Program-made: the position numbers and the translations under genes
Shown: positions 51,904-60,088 of the stretch, piece after piece
Layout of the letters: the number at the start of each line of letters is the position of its first letter
How positions within the stretch are numbered: the first letter of the stretch is position 1
The notes under the pieces: generated by a model
What the model was told of the DNA's origin: nothing
The model's input: the letters and a program-made list of their open reading frames with translations, nothing else
Database searches by the model: none
Origin: Sporisorium sorghi
Lineage: Eukaryota > Basidiomycota > Ustilaginomycetes > Ustilaginales > Ustilaginaceae
Reading direction: 5' to 3'
DNA length: 64,000 bases
Assembly (NCBI GenBank): GCA_023212695.1
Contig: JALCCG010000016.1
Span: 98,095 to 162,094, forward strand

Positions 51904-53736
51904 TTACTCCACCGTCACACTCTTCGCCAGGTTACGCGGCTTATCCACATCATTGCCACGGGCAAGAGATGCATAGTAAGCAAGGAGCTGCAGTGGAACT
52001 ACAGACACGGCAGCCGTCAAGATCGGCAAGGTCTTCGGAATGGCAAAGGCTTGATCCACGGATTTCAGCAGGCCAGCCACATGCTCTTCATACGTAATTG
52101 CCATTACTTCAGCACCACGTGCTTTCACTTCCTTGATGTTACTTACGGTTTTCTCCAACACCGCTTCCTGGGTTGCCAGGGCAATGACTGGTATCCCCTC
52201 TTCAATAAGGGCGAGCGTACCATGCTTCAGCTCGCCGGCAGCATACGCCTCGGAATGAATGTAAGAGATCTCCTTGAGTTTCAGGGAGCCTTCCTGTGCC
52301 ACGGCGTAGTCCTGACCACGGCCGATGAAGAAGAGGTTCTCATGCTCCGCAATTTGCTCGGCATATCCCTTAATGGATTCCGCGTTGGTCAGCATGGATT
52401 CCACCTGTTCAGGCAGTGCTTCCATCGCTGCAATGACTTCAGCAACAGCGTCCCCGGTCATTGTACCGCGCACTTGAGCCAGGTACAAACCAAACAGATA
52501 GAACGCAATCAACTGTGAGGTATAAGCTTTAGTGGATGCTACGGCAATCTCTGGACCAGCCAGCGTGCCGAGTACATCATTCGCTTCACGGGCAATCGAG
52601 CTGCCTACTACGTTCGTGATGGCCAGTACATGAGCGCCGTGGCTCTGGGCCTCACGAAGCGCAGCCAAAGTGTCAGCTGTCTCACCGGATTGGCTCACTA
52701 CGATGACAAGGGTCTCCGGTGTAACGATTGGCGAACGGTAACGATACTCGGAAGCCACATCATTTTCTACCGGAATGCGTACCATTTCTTCGATCACGCT
52801 GCGTCCAACAAGACCGGCATGATAAGCAGTACCACAGGCAACGATCTGCACATTGCGAATGTTCTTAATCTGTTCCTGGGTCAGCTTCAGTTCAGGCAGA
52901 ACCACTTTGCGTCCGCTCTCATCCACGCGGCCCAGCATCGTATCACGGTATGCTTTTGGCTGCTCATGGATTTCCTTCAGCATGAAGTGATCGAATCCGC
53001 CTTTTTCCGCTGTAACAGCATCCCAATCGACACGAATCATTTCCCGAGAAATAAAGTTCCCCTCAATGGTCATTAATTCGACAGCATCTGCCGTCAAGAG
53101 AGCCATCTCTCCATCGTTAAGAATATATACGTTCCGTGTATATTTCAAAATCGCCGGAATATCAGAACCGATGAAATTCTCTCCTTCGCCAAGACCGATA
53201 ATAAGCGGGCTTGCTTGACGCACAGCCACCAGACGATCCGGCTCATACTCAGTTAAGACTCCAAGGGCAAATGCCCCCCTCATGTAAGAGATCGCCTTCT
53301 GGACAGCCTTAACGATATCACCGTCATACTCACGGGCAATGAGGTGGGAAATAACTTCTGTATCGGTCTCCGAAACAAAGTGATGTCCTTGACTGATCAG
53401 CTCTTCCTTCAGCTCCAAATAGTTCTCAACGATACCGTTATGAACAACAGAGAACTTCTGGCTTTCGTCTGTATGCGGATGAGAGTTCACGTCCGATGGA
53501 CGGCCATGCGTAGCCCAGCGGGTATGACCGATACCTGCGGTTCCTACGAGGGGAGCAGACTCCAGTCTCTCCTCCAAGTTGGCAAGACGTCCTTGTGCCT
53601 TCGCAACGCGCAGACCTTCATTCGTGAAGACCGCGATCCCAGCAGAATCGTATCCACGATACTCAAGCTTTCTCAATCCTTCGATCAACACCGTTTGCGT
53701 TTTCTGATTTCCAATATATCCGACAATACCACACAT
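51904..53736 (-). CDS. glmS: Glutamine-fructose-6-phosphate aminotransferase (GlcN-6-P synthase)
   Basis: Makes glucosamine-6-phosphate from fructose-6-phosphate and glutamine, the entry to cell-wall amino sugars. 610 aa: N-terminal glutaminase with Cys2 nucleophile (MCGIVGYIG) and RWATHG, then two SIS sugar-isomerase domains (VACGTAYHAG, SQSGETADT) and the C-terminal DKPRNLAKSVTVE end typical of the family. GGAGG before the ATG. Expression is limited by a glmS ribozyme in the leader, cut when the product accumulates. Confidence 0.98.
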   Translation of the reverse strand: MCGIVGYIGNQKTQTVLIEGLRKLEYRGYDSAGIAVFTNEGLRVAKAQGRLANLEERLESAPLVGTAGIGHTRWATHGRPSDVNSHPHTDESQKFSVVHNGIVENYLELKEELISQGHHFVSETDTEVISHLIAREYDGDIVKAVQKAISYMRGAFALGVLTEYEPDRLVAVRQASPLIIGLGEGENFIGSDIPAILKYTRNVYILNDGEMALLTADAVELMTIEGNFISREMIRVDWDAVTAEKGGFDHFMLKEIHEQPKAYRDTMLGRVDESGRKVVLPELKLTQEQIKNIRNVQIVACGTAYHAGLVGRSVIEEMVRIPVENDVASEYRYRSPIVTPETLVIVVSQSGETADTLAALREAQSHGAHVLAITNVVGSSIAREANDVLGTLAGPEIAVASTKAYTSQLIAFYLFGLYLAQVRGTMTGDAVAEVIAAMEALPEQVESMLTNAESIKGYAEQIAEHENLFFIGRGQDYAVAQEGSLKLKEISYIHSEAYAAGELKHGTLALIEEGIPVIALATQEAVLEKTVSNIKEVKARGAEVMAITYEEHVAGLLKSVDQAFAIPKTLPILTAAVSVVPLQLLAYYASLARGNDVDKPRNLAKSVTVE

Positions 53737-53949
53737 AGTATGATTCCTCCGTTCGATTTCCCTATAATAGTTAGGCGGAAATAGAACACGGCAGCATCTG
53801 TGCGGTATGAGGAAAGAAGAATGATCTATTCAATTATCAACGTTCAAGAAACCCAGCAATACGTAGGCTGATTTTAGTTGAACAGACATGAATGCACTCT
53901 TCTTCCACCGCGCTGTCGCATTCTAGATCGCACATTCATGTTTTGGTAT

Positions 53950-54152
53950 ATAAGTTATTGTGCAGCACCTGCAAATACGTTGTCAGAACGGTCGCCCATT
54001 CCTTTTCCGTGATCCGCTTACGGTTGGTGCATCACCGAGAGGTCCCCGCCGAATAATCCGAACACCTCTACCTCGTCAACTTGCGTTCTGCCGTTTGGTC
54101 ATTCCATCAAGCAATAACCAATCCCCGCGCAGGTACAAGCTCTGGCGCTTAT
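53950..54152 (-). ncRNA. glmS ribozyme (GlcN-6-P-dependent self-cleaving leader)
   Basis: On the minus strand the leader starts AGCGCCAGAG at 54149, the conserved 5' end just after the cleavage site (between 54150 and 54149), followed by the core GCAAGTTGACGAGG, then TTCGGCGGGGACCTCTCGG and ACCGTAAGCGG pieces in order, as in known glmS ribozymes. It uses GlcN-6-P as a cofactor for cleavage, after which the mRNA is degraded. The 3' limit is approximate. Confidence 0.95.
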
Positions 54153-54206
54153 GAAGCTTATAGTAACCTCACGGTCCTCACTTTCTATTCTTGAATGACA
54201 TCCTTT

Positions 54207-54235
54207 ATTATATTCACACATCATCACTTTGGCAA
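54207..54235 (-). promoter_or_regulatory. SigA-type promoter of glmS
   Basis: TTGCCA (54230-54235) and TATAAT (54207-54212) with a 17-base spacer on the minus strand, about 50 bases upstream of the ribozyme cleavage site. Confidence 0.85.
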
Positions 54236-54392
54236 CTCGGCCGTTTCCTTGCCCGACTGGACTCTACACGCTATAACCCACGCTGATGACATCGAATGAC
54301 CTATGTTCACAGGCGATGACTTACACAGCTATGTTCGCAGACAGGACAGGGTGTGTTGCGCTTTCATACACTCGACATATTGGAAAAGCTGT

Positions 54393-54427
54393 GGGCCAGT
54401 GAACCGAACAACATAGTTCACTGGCCC
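54393..54427 (-). terminator. Hairpin after glmM
   Basis: Perfect 12-bp stem GGGCCAGTGAAC / GTTCACTGGCCC, 45 bases after the glmM stop; the tail is only moderately T-rich (CAGCTTTTCC), so termination may be partial. Confidence 0.65.
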
Positions 54428-54471
54428 TGACAGAAATTAGTCTGCTTTCCTTGAAAAATACACCCTTAGAC

Positions 54472-55812
54472 TTACGCCAATTCCCGCTTCACTACATCCG
54501 CAATCTGCGTAACATAACGATCGAGCTCTTCTTTGTCCGGGCCTTCAGCCATGACTCGAATAAGGGATTCCGTACCCGATGGGCGAACCAAGACACGGCC
54601 GTTATCGCCCAGAATGCCCTCAACCTCGGCAATCGCGGACTCGATAACCGCATTTCCTTGATATTTGCTCTTATCACCCACTCGAACATTAACCAGCACT
54701 TGCGGGTACTTGCGCATGCTGCTCTTCAGCTCATGCAGAGGCTTCCCGGAGGCTACCAACGTATCCACCAGTTGAATCCCCGTCAAAATGCCATCACCGG
54801 TTGTGTTGTGATCCAGGAAAATGACATGTCCGGATTGCTCTCCGCCCAGGTTATACCCGCCGCGGCGCATTTCTTCCATGACATAACGGTCGCCGACTGC
54901 GGTTTTTGCTGTTTTCAGTTCCAGGCTCTCACATGCTTTATAAAAGCCGATGTTACTCATGACGGTCGAAACGATCGTGCCTTCCTTCAGCTTGCCCGCA
55001 CGGTTCATAGCGTCACCGCAAATGCATAGGATGAAGTCGCCATCCACTTCCTCGCCTTTACCGTCAATCGCAATCAGACGATCCGCATCACCGTCAAAAG
55101 CAAGACCGAGATCAGCCCCATGAGCAAGCACAGCCTCAACGAGTTTCTCTGGGTGTGTAGATCCACAGTGATCATTAATATTCAGGCCATTCGGCTCAGC
55201 CCCAATGGTGATTACGTCAGCACCCAACTCACGGAAAAGTTTCGGAGCCAGCTCATAAGCAGCACCATTTGCACAGTCGAGCACAATTTTCAAGCCGTCA
55301 AACCGGTTGTTAACCGTGGTTTTCAGATAATCCAGGTATTTATATTTCGATTCATCATCAACGAGAAGCTCACCTAAATCAGCTCCGATCGGACGCGGCA
55401 GATTATCCGTTTCGGCATCCATCAGCTCTTCAATCTTGAGTTCTGTTTCATCCGACAGCTTGAAGCCGTCTCCGCCGAAGAATTTGATGCCGTTGTCCTG
55501 CACCGGATTGTGCGATGCCGAGATCATGACACCTGCATCAGCTTTCAACAGTCTTGTAATATAAGCCACCGCGGGAGTGCTTACAACACCCAAACGAATG
55601 ACGTGTGCACCGATGGACAGCAGGCCTGCAACCAAAGCCGACTCCAGCATAGCCCCGGATACCCGAGTATCCATACCGATGATTACGGTTGGCTTCTCTT
55701 TATCACCTGTCAACACATAGCCGCCGCAGCGACCGATGCTATAAGCCATTTCCGCTGTCAGTTCTTGATTCGCAACTCCTCTTACTCCATCTGTACCAAA
55801 ATATTTCCCCAT
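54472..55812 (-). CDS. glmM: Phosphoglucosamine mutase
   Basis: Interconverts glucosamine-6-phosphate and glucosamine-1-phosphate. 446 aa, start [12 protein letters not shown]; phosphoserine loop S100 in ISASHNP; metal-binding DGDADR; sugar loop GGEQSGH; phosphate-binding RPSGTE. GlmM is also known to bind and inhibit CdaA in several Bacillota, fitting its place next to cdaA and cdaR. ATG has AAAGGAG upstream. Separated from cdaR by 32 bases in one operon. Confidence 0.98.
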   Translation of the reverse strand: MGKYFGTDGVRGVANQELTAEMAYSIGRCGGYVLTGDKEKPTVIIGMDTRVSGAMLESALVAGLLSIGAHVIRLGVVSTPAVAYITRLLKADAGVMISASHNPVQDNGIKFFGGDGFKLSDETELKIEELMDAETDNLPRPIGADLGELLVDDESKYKYLDYLKTTVNNRFDGLKIVLDCANGAAYELAPKLFRELGADVITIGAEPNGLNINDHCGSTHPEKLVEAVLAHGADLGLAFDGDADRLIAIDGKGEEVDGDFILCICGDAMNRAGKLKEGTIVSTVMSNIGFYKACESLELKTAKTAVGDRYVMEEMRRGGYNLGGEQSGHVIFLDHNTTGDGILTGIQLVDTLVASGKPLHELKSSMRKYPQVLVNVRVGDKSKYQGNAVIESAIAEVEGILGDNGRVLVRPSGTESLIRVMAEGPDKEELDRYVTQIADVVKRELA

Positions 55813-55844
55813 GTTTTATATACTCCTTTATCTACTCTTCGATA

Positions 55845-57305
55845 TTATCCATCTTGTGATGATTCTGACCCCGTTGTTCCATCGTTCGATCCGTCTCCCG
55901 GCGGATGGGATGGACTTTCTCCTGATCCGGAGTTATCCGTGCCCTCGTTCGTGGGAGGCGCAGGCGGATTCTCCACTTGATCATTACCTGATCCCGTTCC
56001 CGGTGAATCAGGCTTGTCTTTGTCGGTTCCCTCGTTGTTAGAGCTGCTTGGATCCGTTGTAACTGGCTTGGAATTGTCCTTCAGCTCCACTTTAATGACA
56101 AGTCGATTCCGGTCCGCTCGGTTGATGAAACTTGGCAATGTGATCTGCAGCGGAATTTCGTGCACTCCCGCCTTCAAGCCGGCCGCATTCGCTTCAACCC
56201 CGATGTCCGATGGCTCCAGACTATTCAGCAAATCCGGCGCACCGGTAAGCGTCAAGGATATCGTCTGTGTTTTCGGATCGGTTATTACAGCATCCAGGCC
56301 TGAGGAGACCCCTTTTAACGTAATGGGAATGCCATTAACAACCCGTTCACCATGCGATACGGCCGTAACATCCACTGTTATAGAGCTCGGCTCGATTTTC
56401 TCAAAACCTTCGGGCGGCGTCAAGTCGGCCGTAAGCACTGTTGTTCCGGAGTTCCTAACTTCTCCCAAGTTGATCGCGGCTTCGATATAGGTCCCAGCTC
56501 CTGCGAGTGCCTCCTTGCTGCCGAACAGCTTCACTTCTTTTACCTTTTGGTCTACCTTGGATAAAACGAATCCTTCCGGGAGTCTTCCCGTATACTCAAG
56601 CTCCAGAGGAAGAGTCACGAACGCAGGTTCAATCGGTACTTCAGCCGCTACCGCAGCAGGTTCAATGACCGCATCCTCCATCTCGACGCCTTGCTTATCA
56701 TATGCTGTAAGCTTGACTCGCTTCTCCGTAATTTTCTCCTTGGCTCCATCCAGATCCACGTTACCTTTGACCTGTCCCAAATTCGCCATCGACGATTCTG
56801 GCAGGGTTACGGTGACCTGTCGTGGGTCAATCAGCACGGGTGTTCCGGCCCGGTAATCTTTTGCCGGTTCCCCCTTCGTGCCAATACTTACCGTAACGGA
56901 TTCCGATACTCTTGTCTCTACCGTTACGGTTACAGCGGAAGGTTCCATCGATACCAGCTCAACTCCGCTTGGAATCGAGTAAGTTAGCGGAAGTGTGTGT
57001 GTACCCGGTTCTCTGACAGTACTCAGATCAAGTTTCACTTTATATTCATCCGTCAAGAGCGCAATGTTGGACTTCTTCCCTCGAACTTCGAGATTCACGC
57101 GATCTTTATCAATGCCGGTTAATGCATATTCACTATCATCAAATCCATAAGTCTGGATCTTAACGCCTTCAATGATCTTGGTATCATAAAATGTAGTTGG
57201 CGGGGCAGGCGCTCCACTGTCCATATGAACCATTGCCCATAACAGGATACTGACCGCCAAAGCAATCAATTTGCTTGCCGTGTTGTTCTTGATCCATTTA
57301 TCCAT
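55845..57305 (-). CDS. cdaR: CdaA regulator CdaR (YbbR-domain protein)
   Basis: Membrane protein of about 486 aa: one N-terminal span (about 12-30, ASKLIALAVSILLWAMVHM), then four YbbR repeats outside (about 40-400) and a disordered Ser/Gly/Asp/Pro tail of about 75 residues, longer than in Bacillus subtilis. It modulates the c-di-AMP synthase CdaA. ATG at 57305 lies nine bases after GGAAGGGGG and overlaps the cdaA end; an ATG three codons earlier touches the ribosome site. Confidence 0.95.
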   Translation of the reverse strand: MDKWIKNNTASKLIALAVSILLWAMVHMDSGAPAPPTTFYDTKIIEGVKIQTYGFDDSEYALTGIDKDRVNLEVRGKKSNIALLTDEYKVKLDLSTVREPGTHTLPLTYSIPSGVELVSMEPSAVTVTVETRVSESVTVSIGTKGEPAKDYRAGTPVLIDPRQVTVTLPESSMANLGQVKGNVDLDGAKEKITEKRVKLTAYDKQGVEMEDAVIEPAAVAAEVPIEPAFVTLPLELEYTGRLPEGFVLSKVDQKVKEVKLFGSKEALAGAGTYIEAAINLGEVRNSGTTVLTADLTPPEGFEKIEPSSITVDVTAVSHGERVVNGIPITLKGVSSGLDAVITDPKTQTISLTLTGAPDLLNSLEPSDIGVEANAAGLKAGVHEIPLQITLPSFINRADRNRLVIKVELKDNSKPVTTDPSSSNNEGTDKDKPDSPGTGSGNDQVENPPAPPTNEGTDNSGSGESPSHPPGDGSNDGTTGSESSQDG

Positions 57306-58128
57306 TACGGCCATCCCCCTTCCGTTTCCAGAAGAACGAGCGTTTCTCCTTTATGGATGCGGCAGGACGAAGCTCCTCATACAGCTTGGAGATCAGAGAC
57401 TCTTCCTTGATATCCCGAACCACTTGTCCATTCAAAGCCAGCGATACTTGTCCAGTCTCCTCAGATACAACAACAGAAATGGCATCCCCCACCTCACTGA
57501 TCCCGATGGCTGCACGATGCCTCGTTCCCAGTTCCTTACTGATAAAAGGATTCTCTGATAGTGGCAAATAACAGCCTGCCGCTGCAATTTGACCATTCTG
57601 AATGATGACCGCCCCATCATGGAGAGGTGTATTCGGTATAAAAATGTTAATGAACAACTCCGAGCTGATCACAGACCGCATCGGAATTCCCGATTCTACA
57701 AATTCATTCAGACCTGTGGTCCGCTCAAACACGATCAGAGCCCCTATTTTGCGCCTCGACAAATAATTAATCGCCTTAATGGTTTCGCTGATTAACTTAT
57801 TCGTCTCCTCATCAACATCCCCGCCCCGTCCGAACAGCTTACCTCGCCCAAGCTGCTCCAGACCACGTCTAAGCTCCGGTTGGAAGATGATAAAGATGGC
57901 AAGCACCCCAAATGTAAAGATCTGATTCATCAGCCATTTGAGTGTGTACAAATCAAACCAGGTGCTAAGCGCCCAGATGACAACCAGCACAAGAATCCCT
58001 TTAAGCAGTTGGACCGCCCTTGTACCTCGGACGAGCAGAATCAATTGATATATTATATAAGTAACGATAAGGATATCGATGATATCTTTAATGGTTTCAC
58101 CCCAGGTCATATCTGTGAAATACTCCAT
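57298..58128 (-). CDS. cdaA: Diadenylate cyclase CdaA (c-di-AMP synthase)
   Basis: Membrane-bound enzyme that joins two ATP into cyclic di-AMP. 276 aa from the ATG at 58128 (GGGGGTTGCTGT upstream); a longer frame to 58218 is not conserved. Three spans (about 15-33, 38-55, 62-83), then the DAC domain with DGA (171-173) and RHR (203-205) motifs. c-di-AMP controls potassium and osmolyte transport and is sensed by ydaO riboswitches, one of which precedes the ectoine operon of this window. Order with cdaR, glmM, glmS matches Bacillus. Confidence 0.97.
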   Translation of the reverse strand: MEYFTDMTWGETIKDIIDILIVTYIIYQLILLVRGTRAVQLLKGILVLVVIWALSTWFDLYTLKWLMNQIFTFGVLAIFIIFQPELRRGLEQLGRGKLFGRGGDVDEETNKLISETIKAINYLSRRKIGALIVFERTTGLNEFVESGIPMRSVISSELFINIFIPNTPLHDGAVIIQNGQIAAAGCYLPLSENPFISKELGTRHRAAIGISEVGDAISVVVSEETGQVSLALNGQVVRDIKEESLISKLYEELRPAASIKEKRSFFWKRKGDGRNG

Positions 58129-58384
58129 ACAGCAACCCCCGTCATTTCCTTTAAGTGCGGGCCCAATCCATCCGGTTCCTCGAAGATGATCGCAGGATTC
58201 GATACCGAACCTGCCCACATGATCCTTCGTGAATGCCCCAGGACTTTTTGAACTTCCTCTTGAGTAACGCTTGAGACTATATATGTAGTATGTGCTCTAC
58301 ACTCTCTAGGTTATAACGTTAATCTTTCCGATGCAAGCGGACGTCCCTCGCTTTTCGTATTTAGAAGCCTAAAATCAACAAAAG
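58129..58384. other. Intergenic region upstream of cdaA
   Basis: Holds the cdaA leader. A weak promoter candidate on the minus strand is TTGCAT-15-TATAAC around 58310-58337. No gene seen. Confidence 0.35.
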
Positions 58385-58416
58385 AAGCGCCTTCTTTTCA
58401 CTGAAAAGAGGCGCTT
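58385..58416. terminator. Terminator of the sigW-rsiW unit
   Basis: AAGCGCCTTCTTTTC / GAAAAGAGGCGCTT hairpin with a 3-base loop and T-rich flanks, 25 bases after the rsiW stop. Confidence 0.85.
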
Positions 58417-58441
58417 TCATTCAGCAAGCTGCGGCTTTCAC

Positions 58442-59056
58442 CTAGCGGTAAGCGACATCTGTAAACAGAGTGGAAATTTTATACCATATCCAATCCATTG
58501 CCCTATCTATATCTTTCACTTGACCTGCTATATGTGCGGTGGAAGCCTGAAATAATTCTCCGTCAATGACCGTCAAATTGCCATTAACCTGGCCATAAAC
58601 CTTAGCTTTGCCATTCTCAACTGTAATATCTCCCGTGATGATCTGATCTGGAGGAATAATGACGGTATCTCCTTCAATCACCAGTTTTTCGAATTCATCA
58701 CTCTTCACAACCAGCTGATTATCCTGACTCCAAAAACTGATTGTACTAAAGAGCATGACAACCAAGAACATTGCTGCAGCCGTGAGCGCAGGATGATTCC
58801 TAACCCATTTGACCCAGACTTTTTGTGTCTTGGGCTGCGGCAGCATGCCCATTATACGATCCGTTAAATCATCTGATGGCTTGGTCGCATGATGAGTTAA
58901 GGAAAAAAGAAGCATATCGGTATGCTCCAGCTTCTCGAAGTAATTCCGACAGTCAGCACAATCCAGCAAATGCTTCTGCAATTCTAGCTGCTGCGGGTTG
59001 GACAAGTCATTATCCAGATAATCATGCATCAAAGAGACGGCTAATTTGCAATCCAT
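58442..59056 (-). CDS. rsiW: Anti-sigma factor RsiW-like (zinc-binding)
   Basis: Membrane anti-sigma factor of about 204 aa. Zinc-binding anti-sigma motif H29-x3-C33-x2-C36 in KHLLDCADC, a membrane span at about 84-106, then an outside domain with a bactofilin-like repeat (GDITVENGKAKVYGQVNGNLTVIDG). It should hold SigW inactive until cut under envelope stress. ATG at 59056, with AAAGGA eleven bases upstream, is chosen over a longer frame to 59134. Downstream of sigW. Confidence 0.9.
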   Translation of the reverse strand: MDCKLAVSLMHDYLDNDLSNPQQLELQKHLLDCADCRNYFEKLEHTDMLLFSLTHHATKPSDDLTDRIMGMLPQPKTQKVWVKWVRNHPALTAAAMFLVVMLFSTISFWSQDNQLVVKSDEFEKLVIEGDTVIIPPDQIITGDITVENGKAKVYGQVNGNLTVIDGELFQASTAHIAGQVKDIDRAMDWIWYKISTLFTDVAYR

Positions 59057-59220
59057 TTGTGAGCCAATCCTTTCATTCAATCTCTTTGCTGGGTCTATAC
59101 CTCCTGAGAGGCATAAGACTTGCTTATTGTTCATACGTGCCGGAATCGGGGATGTTTCAATTTTTTTTTAAGAAAATCGGAAAGAAAGATGAAATGACAT
59201 GACTTTCTGATTCCTCAAGA

Positions 59221-59277
59221 AAAAGCGCCCATAAACGCTGTCTGTCTTCCTCTAAGAACGGCGATAGGCGTTTTTCC
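59221..59277 (-). terminator. Possible weak terminator after sigW
   Basis: Outer stem AAAAACGCC/GGGCGCTTTTT with a long interior; imperfect. If active it would reduce rsiW relative to sigW, but read-through is expected because the two must be co-expressed. Confidence 0.35.
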
Positions 59278-59847
59278 TCAAAGCTTGTACTCTAATTTTT
59301 TTCGCAAAAATTCACGTCCGCGATGTACTCTCGTCTTGATCGTTGTTACAGGCAAGTCCATAATCTCGCTGACCTCCTGCAGTGATAAATCCTGGATGTA
59401 CCGAAGGATCATGATCGTCTTGTACTTTGCAGGGAGTCCATCAATAGCCTGATGAATGATGCGCTGTGTTTCGGACAGCAGCATCTCGCTCTCAGGTGTA
59501 CGGTTATCACTTGGAATCAGGGAGTAGCCGTCCATGCCTTCACTTTCATTCAGATCTGCGTCCAGCGAGAAAGAAGGCTTGCGTTTACGCAGCCGATCAA
59601 TGCTAAGATTTGTGCCAATACGATATATCCAAGTTGAGAATTTTTGGTTCTCGTCATATCGATCAAGGTTCTTATACACACGCAGAAAAGTCTCTTGTAC
59701 GACATCCTCAGCCTCATGGCGGTTGCTCAGCATCCGGTAAGCCAGATGAAAAATCTTATCCTTATACAGCTCTACGATTTCGGCAAAAGCTCTCTGATCC
59801 CCTTTTCGGGCCAGCTTCGCCAGTCTTACATCCAAATTGTCCACCAT
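59278..59847 (-). CDS. sigW: ECF sigma factor SigW
   Basis: Extracytoplasmic-function sigma factor of about 189 aa with region 2 (FAEIVELYKDKIFHLAYRMLSN, AEDVVQETFLRVYKNL, FSTWIYRIGTN) and region 4 (LPAKYKTIMILRYIQDLSLQEVSEIM, TIKTRVHRGREFL). Placed before rsiW and cdaA as in Bacillus, where SigW answers envelope stress. ATG at 59847 follows GGGGGA; the longer frame to 59892 has no ribosome site. I saw no clear self-type promoter (AAAC-16-CGTA) upstream. Confidence 0.94.
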   Translation of the reverse strand: MVDNLDVRLAKLARKGDQRAFAEIVELYKDKIFHLAYRMLSNRHEAEDVVQETFLRVYKNLDRYDENQKFSTWIYRIGTNLSIDRLRKRKPSFSLDADLNESEGMDGYSLIPSDNRTPESEMLLSETQRIIHQAIDGLPAKYKTIMILRYIQDLSLQEVSEIMDLPVTTIKTRVHRGREFLRKKLEYKL

Positions 59848-60017
59848 AATTCCCCCAGAATGGTCTGATGGGTAACGTCTAAAAAGCATCATTCAAATGG
59901 TAATTCAACTGTTTCTAAAAATCAACAATAATTCAAAAACAATCCCATTTCCATATCAAAGATACGCTTCCTGCAGCCTGTAAATTCATGATCAGCAGGC
60001 AAGCAACCTCATAGATG

Positions 60018-60046
60018 AAAAAACGAGGCCCACAGGGGAACCTCGC
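60018..60046 (-). terminator. Terminator of ppc
   Basis: CGAGG-TT-CCC / GGG-CCTCG hairpin followed by six T on the minus strand, 43 bases after the ppc stop. Confidence 0.85.
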
Positions 60047-60088
60047 TTTATATTAACCCTTGCCTACCCTTTTGACCAGTTACAAAAA

